Shown: one piece after another, positions 1 through 11,227 of the stretch
How positions within the stretch are numbered: the first letter of the stretch is position 1
Layout of the letters: each line of letters starts with the position of its first letter
The notes under the pieces: model-generated
Seen by the model: only the letters and a program-made list of their open reading frames with translations
Database searches by the model: none
Told to the model about the DNA's origin: nothing
Made by a program: the position numbers and the translations under genes
Assembly (NCBI GenBank): GCA_034770075.1
Contig: CM068388.1
Location: 19,525,206-19,589,205 of the forward strand
Length of the DNA: 64,000 bases
Origin: Aralia elata
Lineage: Eukaryota; Streptophyta; Magnoliopsida; Apiales; Araliaceae
Direction: 5' to 3'

Positions 1-222
1 AACAGTAAGCAATGGAAATTTAGTGATGATGTAAATTTAGGCGTGTTTTTATCTTTTGTTACTCAATAATTTGATAAATTTTCATGCCATATGTTAGATG
101 TGTAAATGAATTGAAATGTTGTTTCTCTTTGATCGTTGTAAAAGTAATGTGCTTGTTATTTATAAATCACTTTCTTATGACAGATGAAATCAGTAGATTC
201 TAAAATGAAAAAATTAGGTATT
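1..222. other. AT-rich sequence without recognised feature
   Basis: No gene, repeat or element end was recognised here. It leads into the trinucleotide repeat that follows. Confidence 0.5.
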
Positions 223-313
223 TTTATTATTGTTATTATTATTATTATTATTATTATCGTTATTATTATTATTATTATTATTAATATTATTATTATTATT
301 GATATTATTATTA

Positions 314-344
<31 letters not shown>

Positions 345-424
345 CATTATTAGTAGTAGTAGTATTAGTATTATTATTCTTATTGATATTATCATTATTA
401 TTATTATTATTATTATTATTGATA
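223..424. repeat. Imperfect (ATT)n microsatellite, about 200 bp
   Basis: Almost uninterrupted TTA/ATT triplets, with scattered ATC, GAT and AGT variants that mark it as an old array. Long open frames in several phases here encode only Ile, Leu or similar runs. They follow from the triplet repeat and are not genes. Confidence 0.95.
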
Positions 425-721
425 TAAAATATTTATCAAAATAATTCTCCTCTCCCACTGTTCGTCATCTTTGTTTGTTTTATTTAGTTGTTATGAATTG
501 ATTTAGTATATAGTAATATTCTTTGGATAATTTAGTAGCTAAGCTTATGGTGCTCGGGTGGTCTCTTGGCTAAAACCTCAAACGTGGATCAAATTTGGGT
601 AATGGCATCTTTTTAGGAATTAATTTGATTAAAGTTGACATCACTGGTGCACGTAGCAGAAAGGGCTCAATACCCAAAAACACCTAGACTTTTATATGTA
701 TATATATATATATATAAGATT
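425..721. other. Unassigned sequence ending in a short TA tract
   Basis: No gene recognised. A (TA)n tract at about 699-715 directly precedes the foldback element, and another TA tract follows that element at about 1112-1131. Confidence 0.4.
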
Positions 722-1108
722 ATGATCCATAGCATGTATTCGCTATGGATTCTTATAGGGCATACATTATCTATATCATTGAAAATAAAAAAAAGGGCCA
801 GAATTAGAAATTAAAAATTGATATCCGCTACTAATAGTAGCGGACGGTAAAAAAACACTTAGTGTCCATTACTAATTGGTTTTACCAATAAATGTTTAGG
901 TTTATTAACAAGGGTTTAAGCTTTATTAACCAGAAGTTGCGGATACATAATTATAAATCCTTAATCCAAATATTTTTTTACCGTCCGCTATTAATAGTAG
1001 CGGACATCGATTTTCAGTTTCTAATCCTAGCCATTCTTCTTATTTTTAATGGTATAGATGATGTATATGTCTTATAAAGATTCATAACAAATATATGCTA
1101 TGGATCAT
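722..1108. mobile_element. Foldback / long-TIR MITE (about 387 bp)
   Basis: The left arm (722 to about 859) and right arm (about 968-1108) are imperfect inverted copies of about 140 bp, separated by a loop of about 108 bp. The ends read ATGATCCATAGC and its complement GCTATGGATCAT. Each arm also holds a smaller palindrome built on GTCCGCTA...TAGCGGAC, so the whole folds into a branched hairpin. No transposase is present, so it is non-autonomous. The superfamily is uncertain: long TIRs suggest Mutator-like or foldback. It sits between TA tracts. Confidence 0.8.
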
Positions 1109-1399
1109 TCCCCATATATATATATATATATTAGGCTATGCAAATGAGCACAAGTATTTTATTATATTTTTGTGGTAACTAACACTTTCTTATCTGTGTT
1201 TAATATTACTATAAGATGTACATTATTCATACGTATTAAACACATTAAGCACAAAGCACGTTCAATTGCATTCATTCTTAATATTATGTCAAATTTAAGT
1301 TGAATATTATTGATTATATTTATACTCACTTGAATTAAAAGCTTACATATATTAATCTGAATTTTATATGTAGTCCTTTCAAAGAAAATGAAAAACAAG
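1109..1399. other. AT-rich sequence, TA tract, no gene seen
   Basis: A TA tract at 1112-1131 is followed by AT-rich sequence. The reading frames here are short and show no family signature. Confidence 0.4.
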
Positions 1400-2519
1400 T
1401 GATCGGACTTTTAGTAACTATCCACTAAGTACAAGACATACCTGATAGATCTACTTGAAAGTCGTGAACTATAGTCCTTTCTAATAAAGTGATATAAGAC
1501 AATTTTTTCTCTGAAGATTGGATAACTAGTTTATCCTTATAATTCTTAAACGGGAAAAAGTGTTCATTTGTGTATAAAAGGATGATTGGTATATAGTCAT
1601 CTCTTTAAGAGTGATAAGTAAAATATATAAAACACTGAGCTTATAAAGAGTCTACGATCGACCTTACACCAAAGCGTTGATCCCACCTTATAAAAGGTGT
1701 TCTATATTAACCAAATTAATCATCATACTTAAACTATTATATATCATCTGTGATCATTGGTTAAGTTCATTTTGCAAGAAATTATTCTTAAACTGTTACT
1801 ATTCATATCTTGCAATATTTGACATTCTTGAACTTAATATTGACTATCTGCTTATTCAAGAAGTATTTCTTAAAGTCAAATTAAAATCTTTTAAAAACAA
1901 AGGGGAAGAGTTAAGTATTCTTCTGGTGTGCGTGAGAAATTGAGTAATTTCAGTTCCAAGATCAAGATCTTAGGAAGACCAAAGGTTTGAGTTCCCAAGT
2001 GAGTGAGGAAGGAAAAAAACATCAAGATAATTTCTAGAAATTTCCATCTCACGATTTAAAATATATTGGTCTTGGTATATTCCTTTTCTTATTCAAGTTC
2101 CAAGACTAGCCAAAGAAGAAATACAAGAAGATCTGGAAAAGGAAATCCGTAATTCTTGAAGAAATGGAATAGTGGTTTTTAGACATGATCAGATTTGTAT
2201 AAAAGTTTCTCTACCTACGTAAGGAGCTAAACTATTTTTATAGTGAAAATTTTCAAATTCTGGAGAGGAGTTTGAGGACTAGACTAGTTCTACATATCTA
2301 TTAGAGATATATATAGTGAACCCGGATAAATTCCTGTGTTCTCTGTTTGGTATATCTCTATCCCTATCTCTTTACTTTGAATCACTAAGATATTTAAATA
2401 AATATTCTAAATAAAAGTCACTTAGGAAAATAGAGTTAAATTTTAAAAAGGCCAATAAATTTTTTAAAGCAAGTTAATTTATTCAACCCCCTCTAAATTA
2501 ATTTTTGCATATTCGGACC

Positions 2520-2522
<3 letters not shown>
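1400..2522 (+). mobile_element. Probable copia (SIRE-like) LTR, 3' part
   Basis: The layout matches plant copia LTRs: a TATA-like TGTATAAAAGG at about 1573, a transcript region, then a terminal stretch with TTCAACCCCCTCTAAATT at about 2490 and an end in ACCTAACA. The same C-rich signature sits at the 3' end of the better-defined LTR at 59388-60551 (minus strand). The 5' boundary was not found and no internal region is attached, so this is a remnant or solo LTR. Confidence 0.5.

Positions 2523-2590
<68 letters not shown>
2522..2590. repeat. Compound (CA)n(TA)n microsatellite
   Basis: About 27 CA units followed by about 8 TA units. It begins exactly where the copia LTR remnant appears to end. 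Confidence 0.97.
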
Positions 2591-2859
2591 CTTGAATGGG
2601 GTTTATTATAAGTAAAATTGAAACTCATTTATATTCTCTATTTTATTTAATTTTTAAAATGTGAAAATTGTACTTATACCATTCTTTGTTGGACCCAGGA
2701 GTATGTCACATATGTATATTACTCTCATTATTCTAAAATCGAATATAATTATAATGTACCATGATGTATTTAAGATGTCACTATTTAAAATATATATAAC
2801 TTTAATATTATCACGTCAGTACCCCTGTACATACTTTTAATAAATGTTAAGAATATAAT
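2591..2859. other. AT-rich sequence, nothing recognised
   Basis: No coding signature or recognised element. Confidence 0.4.
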
Positions 2860-3108
2860 CTCTCAGTTCTAAATTATAAGATTAATATTAATTTTTTAGA
2901 AATTAATTTTAAATATTTTTAAATTTAAAATTAACATGATTTATTTTAATTTTGAAAATAATAAATCTTATAATTAGTAGTACTTTTAAGGTAGTTTATG
3001 ATATTCATAATTATATTGACATAAACAAAATGAATTTATGTCAATTTTAAGTTTGAAAACATTTAAAATTGACTTTTAAAAAGTCAAAATTGATCATATA
3101 ATTTAAAA

Positions 3109-3110
<2 letters not shown>
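2860..3110. mobile_element. Stowaway-like MITE, family M1, copy 1
   Basis: A diverged member of a family of about 260 bp seen repeatedly here. It begins near a CTCCCTC-type terminus followed by AAATTATAAG, and ends with TTGACTTT...AAAAAGTCAA and an AT-rich terminus. The two ends are complementary. Clearer copies are at 4480-4740, 46532-46830, 48530-48795 and 57978-58234. Confidence 0.55.

Positions 3111-3174
<64 letters not shown>
3111..3174. repeat. Compound (GT)n(AT)n microsatellite
   Basis: About 16 GT units run into about 16 AT units, immediately beside the M1 MITE. Confidence 0.97.
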
Positions 3175-3176
<2 letters not shown>

Positions 3177-3394
3177 TGTTTTTTTTTTAAAAAAAAACCT
3201 TCTTTAGAAATCATGGTTTAAATTTAAGATGTACCACTAATTTTGCACGGATTTAGTGTTTGTGCACAGAGGCTGTGGAGGTTTTGAAGCAAATAAAGAA
3301 AATGAGAAAATGGTTTACCATGTATAGTTAATATATATGTCCATATATGCATTATTTAGTGGGCACACCCAAAATTGTTCTTGGACTCGTTTTC

Positions 3395-5015
3395 ACTTTT
3401 GAAATCATTTTGTCTTACGTTTGCGAGTTCGAAGAGAAAAATAAAAGATAAGAATTTAAAATTGCTAGGAAAAAAGAGAGAGATAAAATAAATTTTCTCT
3501 CTCCTTGTATTTGTGAGTATACTATAATATATTTTCCCCTTATGAAATTGCAATTAAAAATTATTATAAGCATATTTTTGAAATTTTAATTTGTCATTTT
3601 ATATTGTGTTTGTGAGTTTTAAAAAGGAGAAAACGAAAGAAGAATGAGAGAAATTTAGGAAAGAAATTTTATATATTTATCAATAGATAAGAGATTAAAA
3701 GTCCCTTGTTTTTCATTTTTTGAAGAAAAAAAAAAGATAGAAAAAAGAGAAATTTTAAACAATTTTTTTTCTTCCAAACCTGAGGTGATCTGGGAGAATA
3801 GTTTCAAAGAATTAAATGACATTAAAATACTAAATATATCCGTATAAATGTATAATAGTTCTCAAATATAACCTTATAAGTGAAAAATAATAATATACTC
3901 TTTCGAGTTAAAATTTCATTCAAAAACACAAACACAAGGCAAAGAAATAGATCTCTTTTTTCTAACCCTCTTTTCTCTTATAAATTTTAATTTTTTCCTT
4001 CTCTCTTCAAACTCATAAACATAGTGCATGTCTTTAATAAATTTCCTTTCAAATCTTCTCAAGTTTTGAAGATAATTTCTTTAAAATTTCTATATTCTTT
4101 TCTTTTTTTCTTCTAAAAAACTTACTAATAAAAGACTGAGAATTGGATTAATCCTCCTAAGTTTGCTTTGTAGATTTGAAATTTTCAAACTCGCCAAAAT
4201 TGATAGGAAATTCGTTAAAACTTCGTTATGGGATATATATGATATCCTCAACTGTGATACGACGAAACGGAAGAATTTCAAAAAAGAAAAGATTTATTGA
4301 TTTATGTCGTATTTTTGAGTTTGAAGAAAGAAGAAAAAAAAATAATTTAAAACTTATGAGGGAAAAGAGAGTGATATAATTAGCAAAACAAAAAAGAAAA
4401 AAGAGAGAGTGATATAAAGAAAATTTACTTTCTCTTACTATGTTTATAAGTTTTGAAAGGAAATTTTAATTTTAAAAAGTACTCCATTTATTCTAAATTA
4501 TAAGACAATTATTGACTTTTGAAAGTTAATTTGAGACATTTTCTAAATTTAAAATTAAAATGATTCATTAGAAATTGTGAAATAATAAATTTTACAATAA
4601 GTAATACTTTTTAGATTGTTTACAACATTTATCATTGTATTAATAATTAAAGGTATTCATGCCAATTTTGAGTTTAAAAATATCGTAAGTTGACTTCAAA
4701 AAGTCAATAATAATTTTATATTTTAAAACGGAAGAAATATATTACTACTATTTTATACTTATGAATGAGATTACATTTGAGGGACTATTCTATGGATGGT
4801 TTTGACATTTTAATATGTTAGGTAAGTCTTTAATAAATTTTCTTCCAAATCTTTCTAAGTTTGGGAAGAAATTTTTGAAAGGAATTTTTTTAAAATATAA
4901 TTCTCTCATTCTCTTTTCCTTTTCTCTTCTCAAAAAACTCATAAACAAGGAATTTTTGGTCTCTTTCCTAAATTCCTTTCCTTCTTCTTTCTGTTCTCTC
5001 TTTGTAAAGCTCACA
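3395..5015. repeat. Cluster of decayed inverted and direct repeats
   Basis: A motif of the type GTTTGTGAGTTTT followed by purine-rich AGAGAGAAAAG recurs in both orientations. Forward forms lie near 3418, 3508, 3608, 4310 and 4440; reverse forms lie near 3925, 4008, 4930 and 5008. It looks like several nested or inverted copies of one old element, interrupted by an M1 MITE (4480-4740). The open frames here on both strands are low-complexity Lys/Glu or Phe/Ser/Leu products and are not supported as genes. Confidence 0.45.
4480..4740. mobile_element. Stowaway-like MITE, family M1, copy 2
   Basis: The terminal inverted repeats of about 45 bp are clear. The left end starts ACTCCATTTATTCTAAATTA and runs into ATTGACTTTTGAA. 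The right end is the imperfect reverse complement, containing AAAAAGTCAATAATAATTTT. No coding capacity. A TA dinucleotide at each end fits the TA target preference of Stowaway elements. Confidence 0.7.
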
Positions 5016-6479
5016 AACACAGTAATGAAAGAAACAAAGTGCATAACCATAAGTAAGGTAGCAAATGAGAATGTTGGAGCTAAGAAGTTCAAATTGATAA
5101 AACAAAATCGGTAAAAGAAAAAAAATTATTAATATAAAAGAAAGGATAGAATAAATGAGAGGACAAGAGGTCCACCCTCATAGATTGAAAAAAAAAACAA
5201 AAACAGTAAAACACTTAAAAAGTGCAACCCTCCGATCTATATAAATTATTGAGATACCTCTAAAAACTCCTATAGCAGAAGGTTAAAGTGACGAAAGAAA
5301 AATAACTCTATCGTTATTTCAATTGATTTAAAGATAAATAATTTTTTTTAAACAACCTAGCATTACACTTATTCCAAATTCCCTAGGATGAACTTGGGTT
5401 GAACAATTAATCTTGACACTTGTTTATGATCTGTACATATACAGAAATTTTGTAATCTACCCAATCTACTTTTAGATAGGGTTAAATGTATTTTTGCCTA
5501 CTGAACTGAATACCAATTTACATTTGTATCATTGAATATTTATTTATTTATTTTTGCTTCCATTCAACTCATTGTATTGCATTTTTTAAACAAAACGTTA
5601 CAAAATCCGTCCAAAAGCTAGTTGACCTCTAACGGAAAAAAATAAAAAAAAAATCAATTTTATTCTTTTATCCACGTGGGCCTCACATATCAGTCCATAT
5701 GACTGCCATGGTGGAATTTTAATATATAAAAAAGAGGGAAAATGTATATTAGAAATAAATGTATGCTAAAAAGTAAAAATCTTTAAATGTTTTAGTATAT
5801 CGCAAAAATTAAAAAGAAAAGCAAAAAAATAAAATTAAAACATATCAAAAGAGAAAATCAAATCATATGAAACAACTGTTTCAGACTTTTGCAAATCATC
5901 AATCAGATCTAATCTTTACAATCCTTCATCAACAACCAAATTCTTCAAGCCACCCATTCTTTCACATGCACAACACAATGGGAGAAGATAAATCCAACAA
6001 GAGTGACACTAACCCAGCAACAATGGCAAAATCAGAATCTTTTTCTCTTTTTCTAACCCTTTCATACTTCCACGAATTTTTTGTTTTGTCACTTTCGATG
6101 GCTGATAGAAACTTAAATTTGACGGTGTTTTCGGCATCGGATCTAACTGTTGGAGATCCGCGACTACTTTGGTATTCTTTTTTGTTTGGATCTGATGTGT
6201 TAAGAAGAAATCTGGGTAAAGCTTTTCTAGAACAATATATTTTGGCTTTTGGATTTGATGAAGATTCAGGTTGAATCATGCTGAATATATTATTTACAAC
6301 ACATGTTATTTTTTTTGTTTGAATTTTAGTTTATTAATGGATTAAATACTTTTTACTCATTATACTTTAGATCAATTTATAAATACTTAACAATCCTTAT
6401 TTTTTTACAGTTAACTAACTAAACTTTAATTTACTTACAAAACATCAAAAAATTCATCAAATAAGGTTGACTTTTGTAA
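5016..6479. other. Unassigned AT-rich region with one weak ORF
   Basis: At 5475-5735 the sequence resembles the low-complexity termini of plant Mutator-like elements (runs of ...GAACT...CATTT, then CCACGTGGGCC), but no inverted partner was found. A 135-codon frame on the plus strand (5867-6274) and a 105-codon frame on the minus strand (6279-5962) overlap. Neither product is recognised, and neither has convincing gene context. Confidence 0.3.
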
Positions 6480-6722
6480 GTATTGGATCACACACGCACA
6501 CAATAGTAAAGAATTAATACAGAGATATACACGATTCCCTAAAACGAGTACGTCCACGAGAGCGGAGACTGTTTTATTGATTATGTTCGTGATACATAGG
6601 ATTATACAATAAAGAGTGTTTATAACTGCTACCTCTATTCCAACCCTAATCTACATTATAGCTTGAATACCCATAATGCCCTTATAACACCGTACCATAC
6701 CGCGGGGGGGCTACGCCTCAAA
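6480..6722 (-). mobile_element. Copia LTR 3'-end remnant (minus strand)
   Basis: Read on the minus strand, it shows the usual end of a plant copia LTR: AATAAAACAGTC, then CTCGTGGACGTACTCG, then GGGAATCGTGTATATC and T-rich sequence. The CGTGGACGTA...CGTGTA block is characteristic of this LTR type. No primer-binding site or internal region is attached, so it is a fragment or old solo LTR. Confidence 0.65.
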
Positions 6723-8019
6723 ACCTGATTTGCCACATCTAATTCCACATAAGAGACAGAAAAAAGCTAATATTGAACTCTCATGTATTATGTATAGCTA
6801 CTCATTAGTAGAAATGAAAGAAAATTAAGGGGAATATGAAAGAAAATTTTCAAAAATAAAATAAAATCAAAAAATTTAAGGAAAAAGCATGGAAATTTTT
6901 TTTAAAAAATTACTTATTTTTGTAATTAATAGCGAATACAATTAATTAGGAAATATGTTGAAATATAAAATCTTTTCACAATAAATTTTTATTTACTTTA
7001 TATACATACATATTTATAAATTCTTATTGCCTTGATATACATCCATCCTTGGTTGGAAAATTAATGAATTATGTGTAGTAAAAATAATTTTCTTAAATTA
7101 GATTTTTACATTTAAATTAGCTAAATTAAAGGAAAAAAAATAAAATCCATGAATAAATGAAACTTTTTTAATATTAAATAATTAAAATTTTGTGGTAGGT
7201 TAAAAATCTATTAAAAATACAAAATATGCTTAAAAAACTAAAGTTAAAATAAATTAGGTCATCTAAACAAATTAAACAATTGTAGTTACTGTTCATCTTC
7301 TTCTTGCCAAACACTATCACCAGTAGCCTTGCAATCTCCACCAGCTACACCGCCGCTAACCTTGTACCTGTTAGGTTTGTAGTATCTGATATACACATTA
7401 AATATACATTTTAATATTTTCATATTTATTATTTTATTTAACTAATATATTTTATTTTATTTTGTAGGATTCATCTTATTTATCTTGGTGATCAAATAAT
7501 GAATAATTGTTTCAGCTTTTAAATATGGAAAAGGACTCTCTGAAGATTACCATGTAGAGATTGAAATCCAGAAGAAAAGAAGAGGATAAAAAGGAAACAG
7601 AAGAGACTAAGTTCAATGAATCTAAATTAAGGCACAAATTTATTTTTCCTATAAATATGTCTTTGTTTTAGAGAGGGGGTACCACTTTTGATATTTTTAT
7701 TTTCTTTCTCCTTCATCCGGTTGCACAAGGAGGGAGTGCATATTAGAATGTTTAATAGCTTTGTTTTTGTCCTTTTCTATTTCTTGTACCGTGAAGGATG
7801 AGTACGCTATTTATGTTTCTTTGGTTCACATTAATATATTCTGACAGGAGCATTGAATAGCAAGTAGTTTGTTTTCTTTACATAATTTATAATCATGTTC
7901 TGACTTTACATACAGTATCATATTAGTTTTTTTCCCCTTTACATGCATTAGTTTTTTACTTACATGCTATAAGTTAAGTTAGTCTTCTGTATTGCTTAAT
8001 TAAAGTTTGTTTGCAGGCA
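6723..8019. other. Unassigned sequence, possibly the decayed 5' part of the copia element
   Basis: Mostly AT-rich, with a short more GC-rich patch at about 7300-7375. No reading frame longer than about 60 codons has a family signature. The right part leads into a copia gag remnant and may be its decayed LTR and leader, but I could not find an LTR end. Confidence 0.3.
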
Positions 8020-9202
8020 TACATGGATGCTACAGATACAGATATGAATGATGTTGTGATTAATGGTCTCTACGTTTAGATAAAGCTGGCTCCAATCTTC
8101 GATGATCCAAACAAAATAAGAAGCTCAAGAATATAGTCAGTTTCATCTATCACAAAAGTTTAGAATGAGTTACTAATTAGAAAACAAAAGGAAAGATAAA
8201 GAAGTTTCTCTCAAAGTTTCAGAAGAAACTAAGTACATCAAATGCTCCTATCAAAAGAAGATTCTAAAAGTGGAAGACTCTGGTAGAACCACTGATTGTG
8301 GAGAAATCGACATCAATGAGGATTCAGGCTTGTCTTTGGAGACATCAACCCTGAATAAATCAAAGGATATGGTGTTATAGGCAATAAAGCCATCTCTTTC
8401 AGTAAAAGATCTGATAAAGCATTAGCCCAAACCAAATTTGTGCTCAACAAAAAATTTATTGATTATAAAATTCTCTATTCATAATTATCCTCAAGAAAAA
8501 TTGATCAAGGCAAATCATGTAAAGTTGCTCAACTCAATGAGATCTTAGAGTCAGATTCGACGATCAATTGAGCAGAAGAACCCTATGATCAATGAAGCTG
8601 GAGCTGTAGAGCCAATCCCAACGATCGTAGTGCCAACCTAAAAAATCGTAGAGCAGTTTACTTCTGAAGAGAATACTTGACAAAACAATGAAGATGTCTA
8701 TCCAGTGTCAAATCTTGAAAGATGTCAGATAAGAAGGCATAAGGAAAACTGTTTTAACTAGAAGAAGATGAGCAAAGATGAGCTAGAGGTCACACTCAAG
8801 ATCCAATCAGTGGTGATTCAAATGTCAAACCTTCATGAAATTCAAAGTGTTCTGAATGGATATCAAGATTGCATTCCTAAAGAAGTCTATGTTGAACAAC
8901 ATCTAGGGTTATTAATTAGTCTCATCTAAATTATGTCTATAGATTAGTTAAAGCACTTCATGTTTTGAAACAAGCACCTAGGACATGGTCTGAAACACTT
9001 ATTACTTTTCTAATTGAAAATAGATTCACTAGAGGTAGAATAGACACAACACTTTTCCTAAGAAATCACAAAGATAAGATTCTATTAGTACAAATTTATG
9101 TAGATGATATTATTTTTGGTTCTACTAATGAAAAATTATGAGAGATTTGCTAAGCTTATGCAGAGTAAATTTGAGATGTGCATGATGGGTGAGCTGAACT
9201 TC
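8020..9202 (+). pseudogene. Copia gag-pol remnant (5' part of split element)
   Basis: Multiple stops and frameshifts break the polyprotein. A gag-like patch begins near 8022 (AYMDATDTDMNDV). From 8880 a degraded reverse transcriptase can be read: KEVYVEQHLG, then LKQAPR, then RGRIDTTLF, and the catalytic block QIYVDDIIFGSTNEKL at about 9087-9135. The frame stops at MGELNF, where the gypsy LTR is inserted, and resumes with FFLG at 18647. This is the left half of one copia element split by the insertion. It cannot encode a functional polymerase. Confidence 0.85.
9198..9202. repeat. Target-site duplication ACTTC (extra copy)
   Basis: The five bases before this LTR equal those at 11723-11727 and 18646-18650. 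The copy arose with the tandem duplication. Confidence 0.85.
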
Positions 9203-9774
9203 TGATGAGGACATCCTTAGCTCACAAGCCCTTGACAAAACACAAGTGGATCCATTGCATATGCCACTTGGACCCATTACGAGGACACGAGCTAAACGCT
9301 TCAAAGAAGGACTTAACGGGATGATTCATAAATTATGGACCGAGGTTGGATCGAGCATAGAGGTTATAGAGACGGGTTACAAGCACGCGAAGTTCATAAA
9401 CACATTGGAAGCAAGCATACCCGAACCGACACAACAGAATCAGCATTTCCGCACTTTTGGACTAGTTTGACATCAGTTCGTATTTTGGCCATAACTTGAG
9501 TTTCCAAACTCCAAATGAGGTGATTCAAAAGCCTAAATTTGCCTACACTTCTACGGCTACAACTTTCATGCTTTGCCCAAATCCAAATTTGGTGGTTTTC
9601 AAATGCAAAAATAGCTTGCAATGTGCTGATCAGATTAGTTGTCAGATTTGGACTTTTTAGCACATCACATGGACATGTTTTTGGGATGATAAACTCTTTG
9701 GATGGCTGATGCATGTGATGTGATTAGTTGTTAGATCTTGACTTATGGTGATGGGTTAGCACACCATGAGTTCC

Positions 9775-9782
9775 TATAAATA
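9775..9782 (+). promoter_or_regulatory. LTR TATA box (TATAAATA)
   Basis: A perfect TATA box in the context GTTCCTATAAATACC about 570 bp into the LTR. It is conserved in all three LTR copies and is the likely core promoter of the element. Confidence 0.7.
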
Positions 9783-9977
9783 CCAAGTGATGCTAGGCTT
9801 GTACAACCAACTTCATACCAATTTTCAACATTATCAATATTATTGTGAGTTTGTTTCTCTACTTGTGGTTCTTTGAGAATTCCTAAGTGTTCCTTAGTTC
9901 TTCTTTGAGATTCATAATTGACTTATCATACAACCAATCATAGTTGTGTGTGGCGTCTTCTACCGCATCAATCGTCG

Positions 9978-10107
9978 ATTGTACCGAGGTTACCGCTTCA
10001 ATATAAGCGAGGGGTCGAGGTGTCGTTGGTGTTCACCCTACGCAGATTTCCTAAGCAAGCAATTGTACCAAGATTACCGTCTATATATAGGCGAGGGGTT
10101 AAGGTGT
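9978..10107 (+). repeat. Paired hairpin repeat in LTR R region
   Basis: Two imperfect direct copies of about 46 bp, 84 bp apart, each start ATTGTACC and contain GCGAGGGGT. Each holds a small stem: CGCTT...AAGCG in the first, CGTCT...AGGCG in the second. They lie downstream of the TATA box, so they would be transcribed. The same pair occurs in the other two LTRs (about 12503-12632 and 18435-18564). Confidence 0.6.
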
Positions 10108-10190
10108 TGCAAGCTATCCATCCTATCAACTTGTTGGAAACGATCCGAGCAACAACCACCTCACGCAAGCGTGCCGTGGAGTCTATCATT

Positions 10191-10202
10191 TGGTATCAAA
10201 GC
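10191..10202 (+). other. Primer-binding site (initiator tRNA-Met type)
   Basis: TGGTATCAAAGC begins two bases after the LTR. It matches the 3' end complement of initiator tRNA-Met (TGGTATCAGAGC) except for one base, the usual PBS of plant gypsy elements. An A-rich leader (about 10255-10310) follows. Confidence 0.85.
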
Positions 10203-10663
10203 TAAGTTTCCTATCAAGTTACTTATCTTTACTTTTATTATTGGATCATAGTCCAAAAAAAAAAACTGCAAAAAAAAAAAAAAAAAAAAAAACTGCAAAA
10301 AAAATATATTGCAGAAAATTATTATTGTTGATTGCTATTATTGGGATTTCATTTACAAATAATTATATTTGACGATTGTGAAGTCTTGTTGGTATTTTGA
10401 GAGTCATACTTTATATATTGTATCTTGATAAGTTCTTATTGGATTGTAATTGGAAAATTGAGGTAATATTTGTGTGAATTCAAAAAGAACCTATTAGAGA
10501 GAACTACGAGCGGAAAAAGGCAAGAGTAGTGAGATTACTAGAGGGTAAAAGCCATTTGTGTGATACACGAGCGTTTCGTATTTGTGTAATACATTCTTTG
10601 AGCGAAACACGTAAGGGAGTGGTGAGGAACTTGTTTTCTACTAAACTTTGTTTTGCAGAAAAT

Positions 10664-11226
10664 ATGTCTAACACAAGAGATAAGGCAATTGAAAATGAAC
10701 CTTCTACATCAAATTTTGACCCAAAACTCATGATGGAGGCAATGATGAAAGAATTTTCCCGACAGTTAGGAATGGCTATGGAGCAGGTACATGATCGTAT
10801 CGATCAGTTGAGTGACACTCGAGGGGAACAAACTCAAATCCTTCCGGGTGGGCGTCCGAAAGGAAAAGCTCAACAAAAGGAAACTAGACTAGAGGAGACA
10901 AATTACTATGATGAAAGGTTTAGCGAGGAAGAGGATCGAGAAACTGGCCTTATCCCTAGGAGACATTTTGCAAGGGATAGAGGCGGCCGAAATCGAGAGG
11001 ACAACAACCTCGATAGCATCAAAATGAAAATTTCCCCATTCCAAGGCAGGAGTGATCCCGAGGCATACCTAGAGTGGGAGAAGAAAATGGAGTGGATATT
11101 TGATTGTCACAATTACTCAGATCTCAAGAAAGTTAGAATTGCAGCCACATAATTTTTAGATTATGCAGTTACTTGGTGGGATCAATTGATGACCAGTCGA
11201 AGAAGGTGCAGAGAACGTCCAATAGA
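10664..11226 (+). pseudogene. Gypsy gag, truncated duplicate copy
   Basis: Starts at ATG 10664 (MSNTRDKAIENE), in frame with a longer upstream opening, and is almost identical to the gag at 13175. A TAA at 11150-11152 interrupts it after KVRIAAT. The frame would continue FLDYAVTWWDQL, and the copy ends abruptly at the duplication junction (11226). It contains the N-terminal region and the start of the retrotransposon gag domain only. The stop is shared with the second copy, so it predates the duplication. Confidence 0.88.
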
Positions 11227-11227
11227 A

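Larger units (their letters stand above)
9203..10188 (+). mobile_element. Gypsy LTR, duplicated extra copy
   Basis: 986 bp, starting TGATGAGGACATC and ending GTGGAGTCTATCA, flanked on the left by ACTTC. It has the same length as the LTRs at 11728-12713 and 17660-18645 and differs from the former at about a dozen positions by eye. The first 268 bases continue the pol reading frame (74-codon open frame to 9470). A TATA box lies at 9775-9782. It belongs to the tandem duplication and is not one of the element's two terminal LTRs. Confidence 0.93.
8703..11227. repeat. Tandem duplication, unit 1 (2525 bp)
   Basis: This segment contains the end of the copia remnant, a complete gypsy LTR, the leader and the first part of gag. 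It is repeated head-to-tail starting at 11228. The gag sequence stops at AATAGA (11221-11226) and jumps to copia sequence CAGTGTC, equivalent to 8703. Unit 2 runs through the corresponding point (13736) into intact downstream gag. By eye the units differ by about 1%, plus a 14-base shorter A-run in unit 2. Confidence 0.9.

Noticed and set aside
156..458. Several long open frames rich in Ile or Leu on both strands
   Set aside because: They come from the ATT microsatellite, which is open in most phases.
3356..5114. Open frames of 60-100 codons on both strands
   Set aside because: Purine/pyrimidine-biased repeats give overlapping low-complexity frames with no family signature.
5867..6279. 135- and 105-codon frames overlapping on opposite strands
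   Set aside because: Neither product is recognised. There is no splice, start or neighbour context, so gene status is not supported.
9394..10251. Open frames inside the gypsy LTR on both strands (repeated in all three LTRs)
   Set aside because: They repeat because the LTR repeats. Only the pol tail frame at the LTR start continues a real protein.
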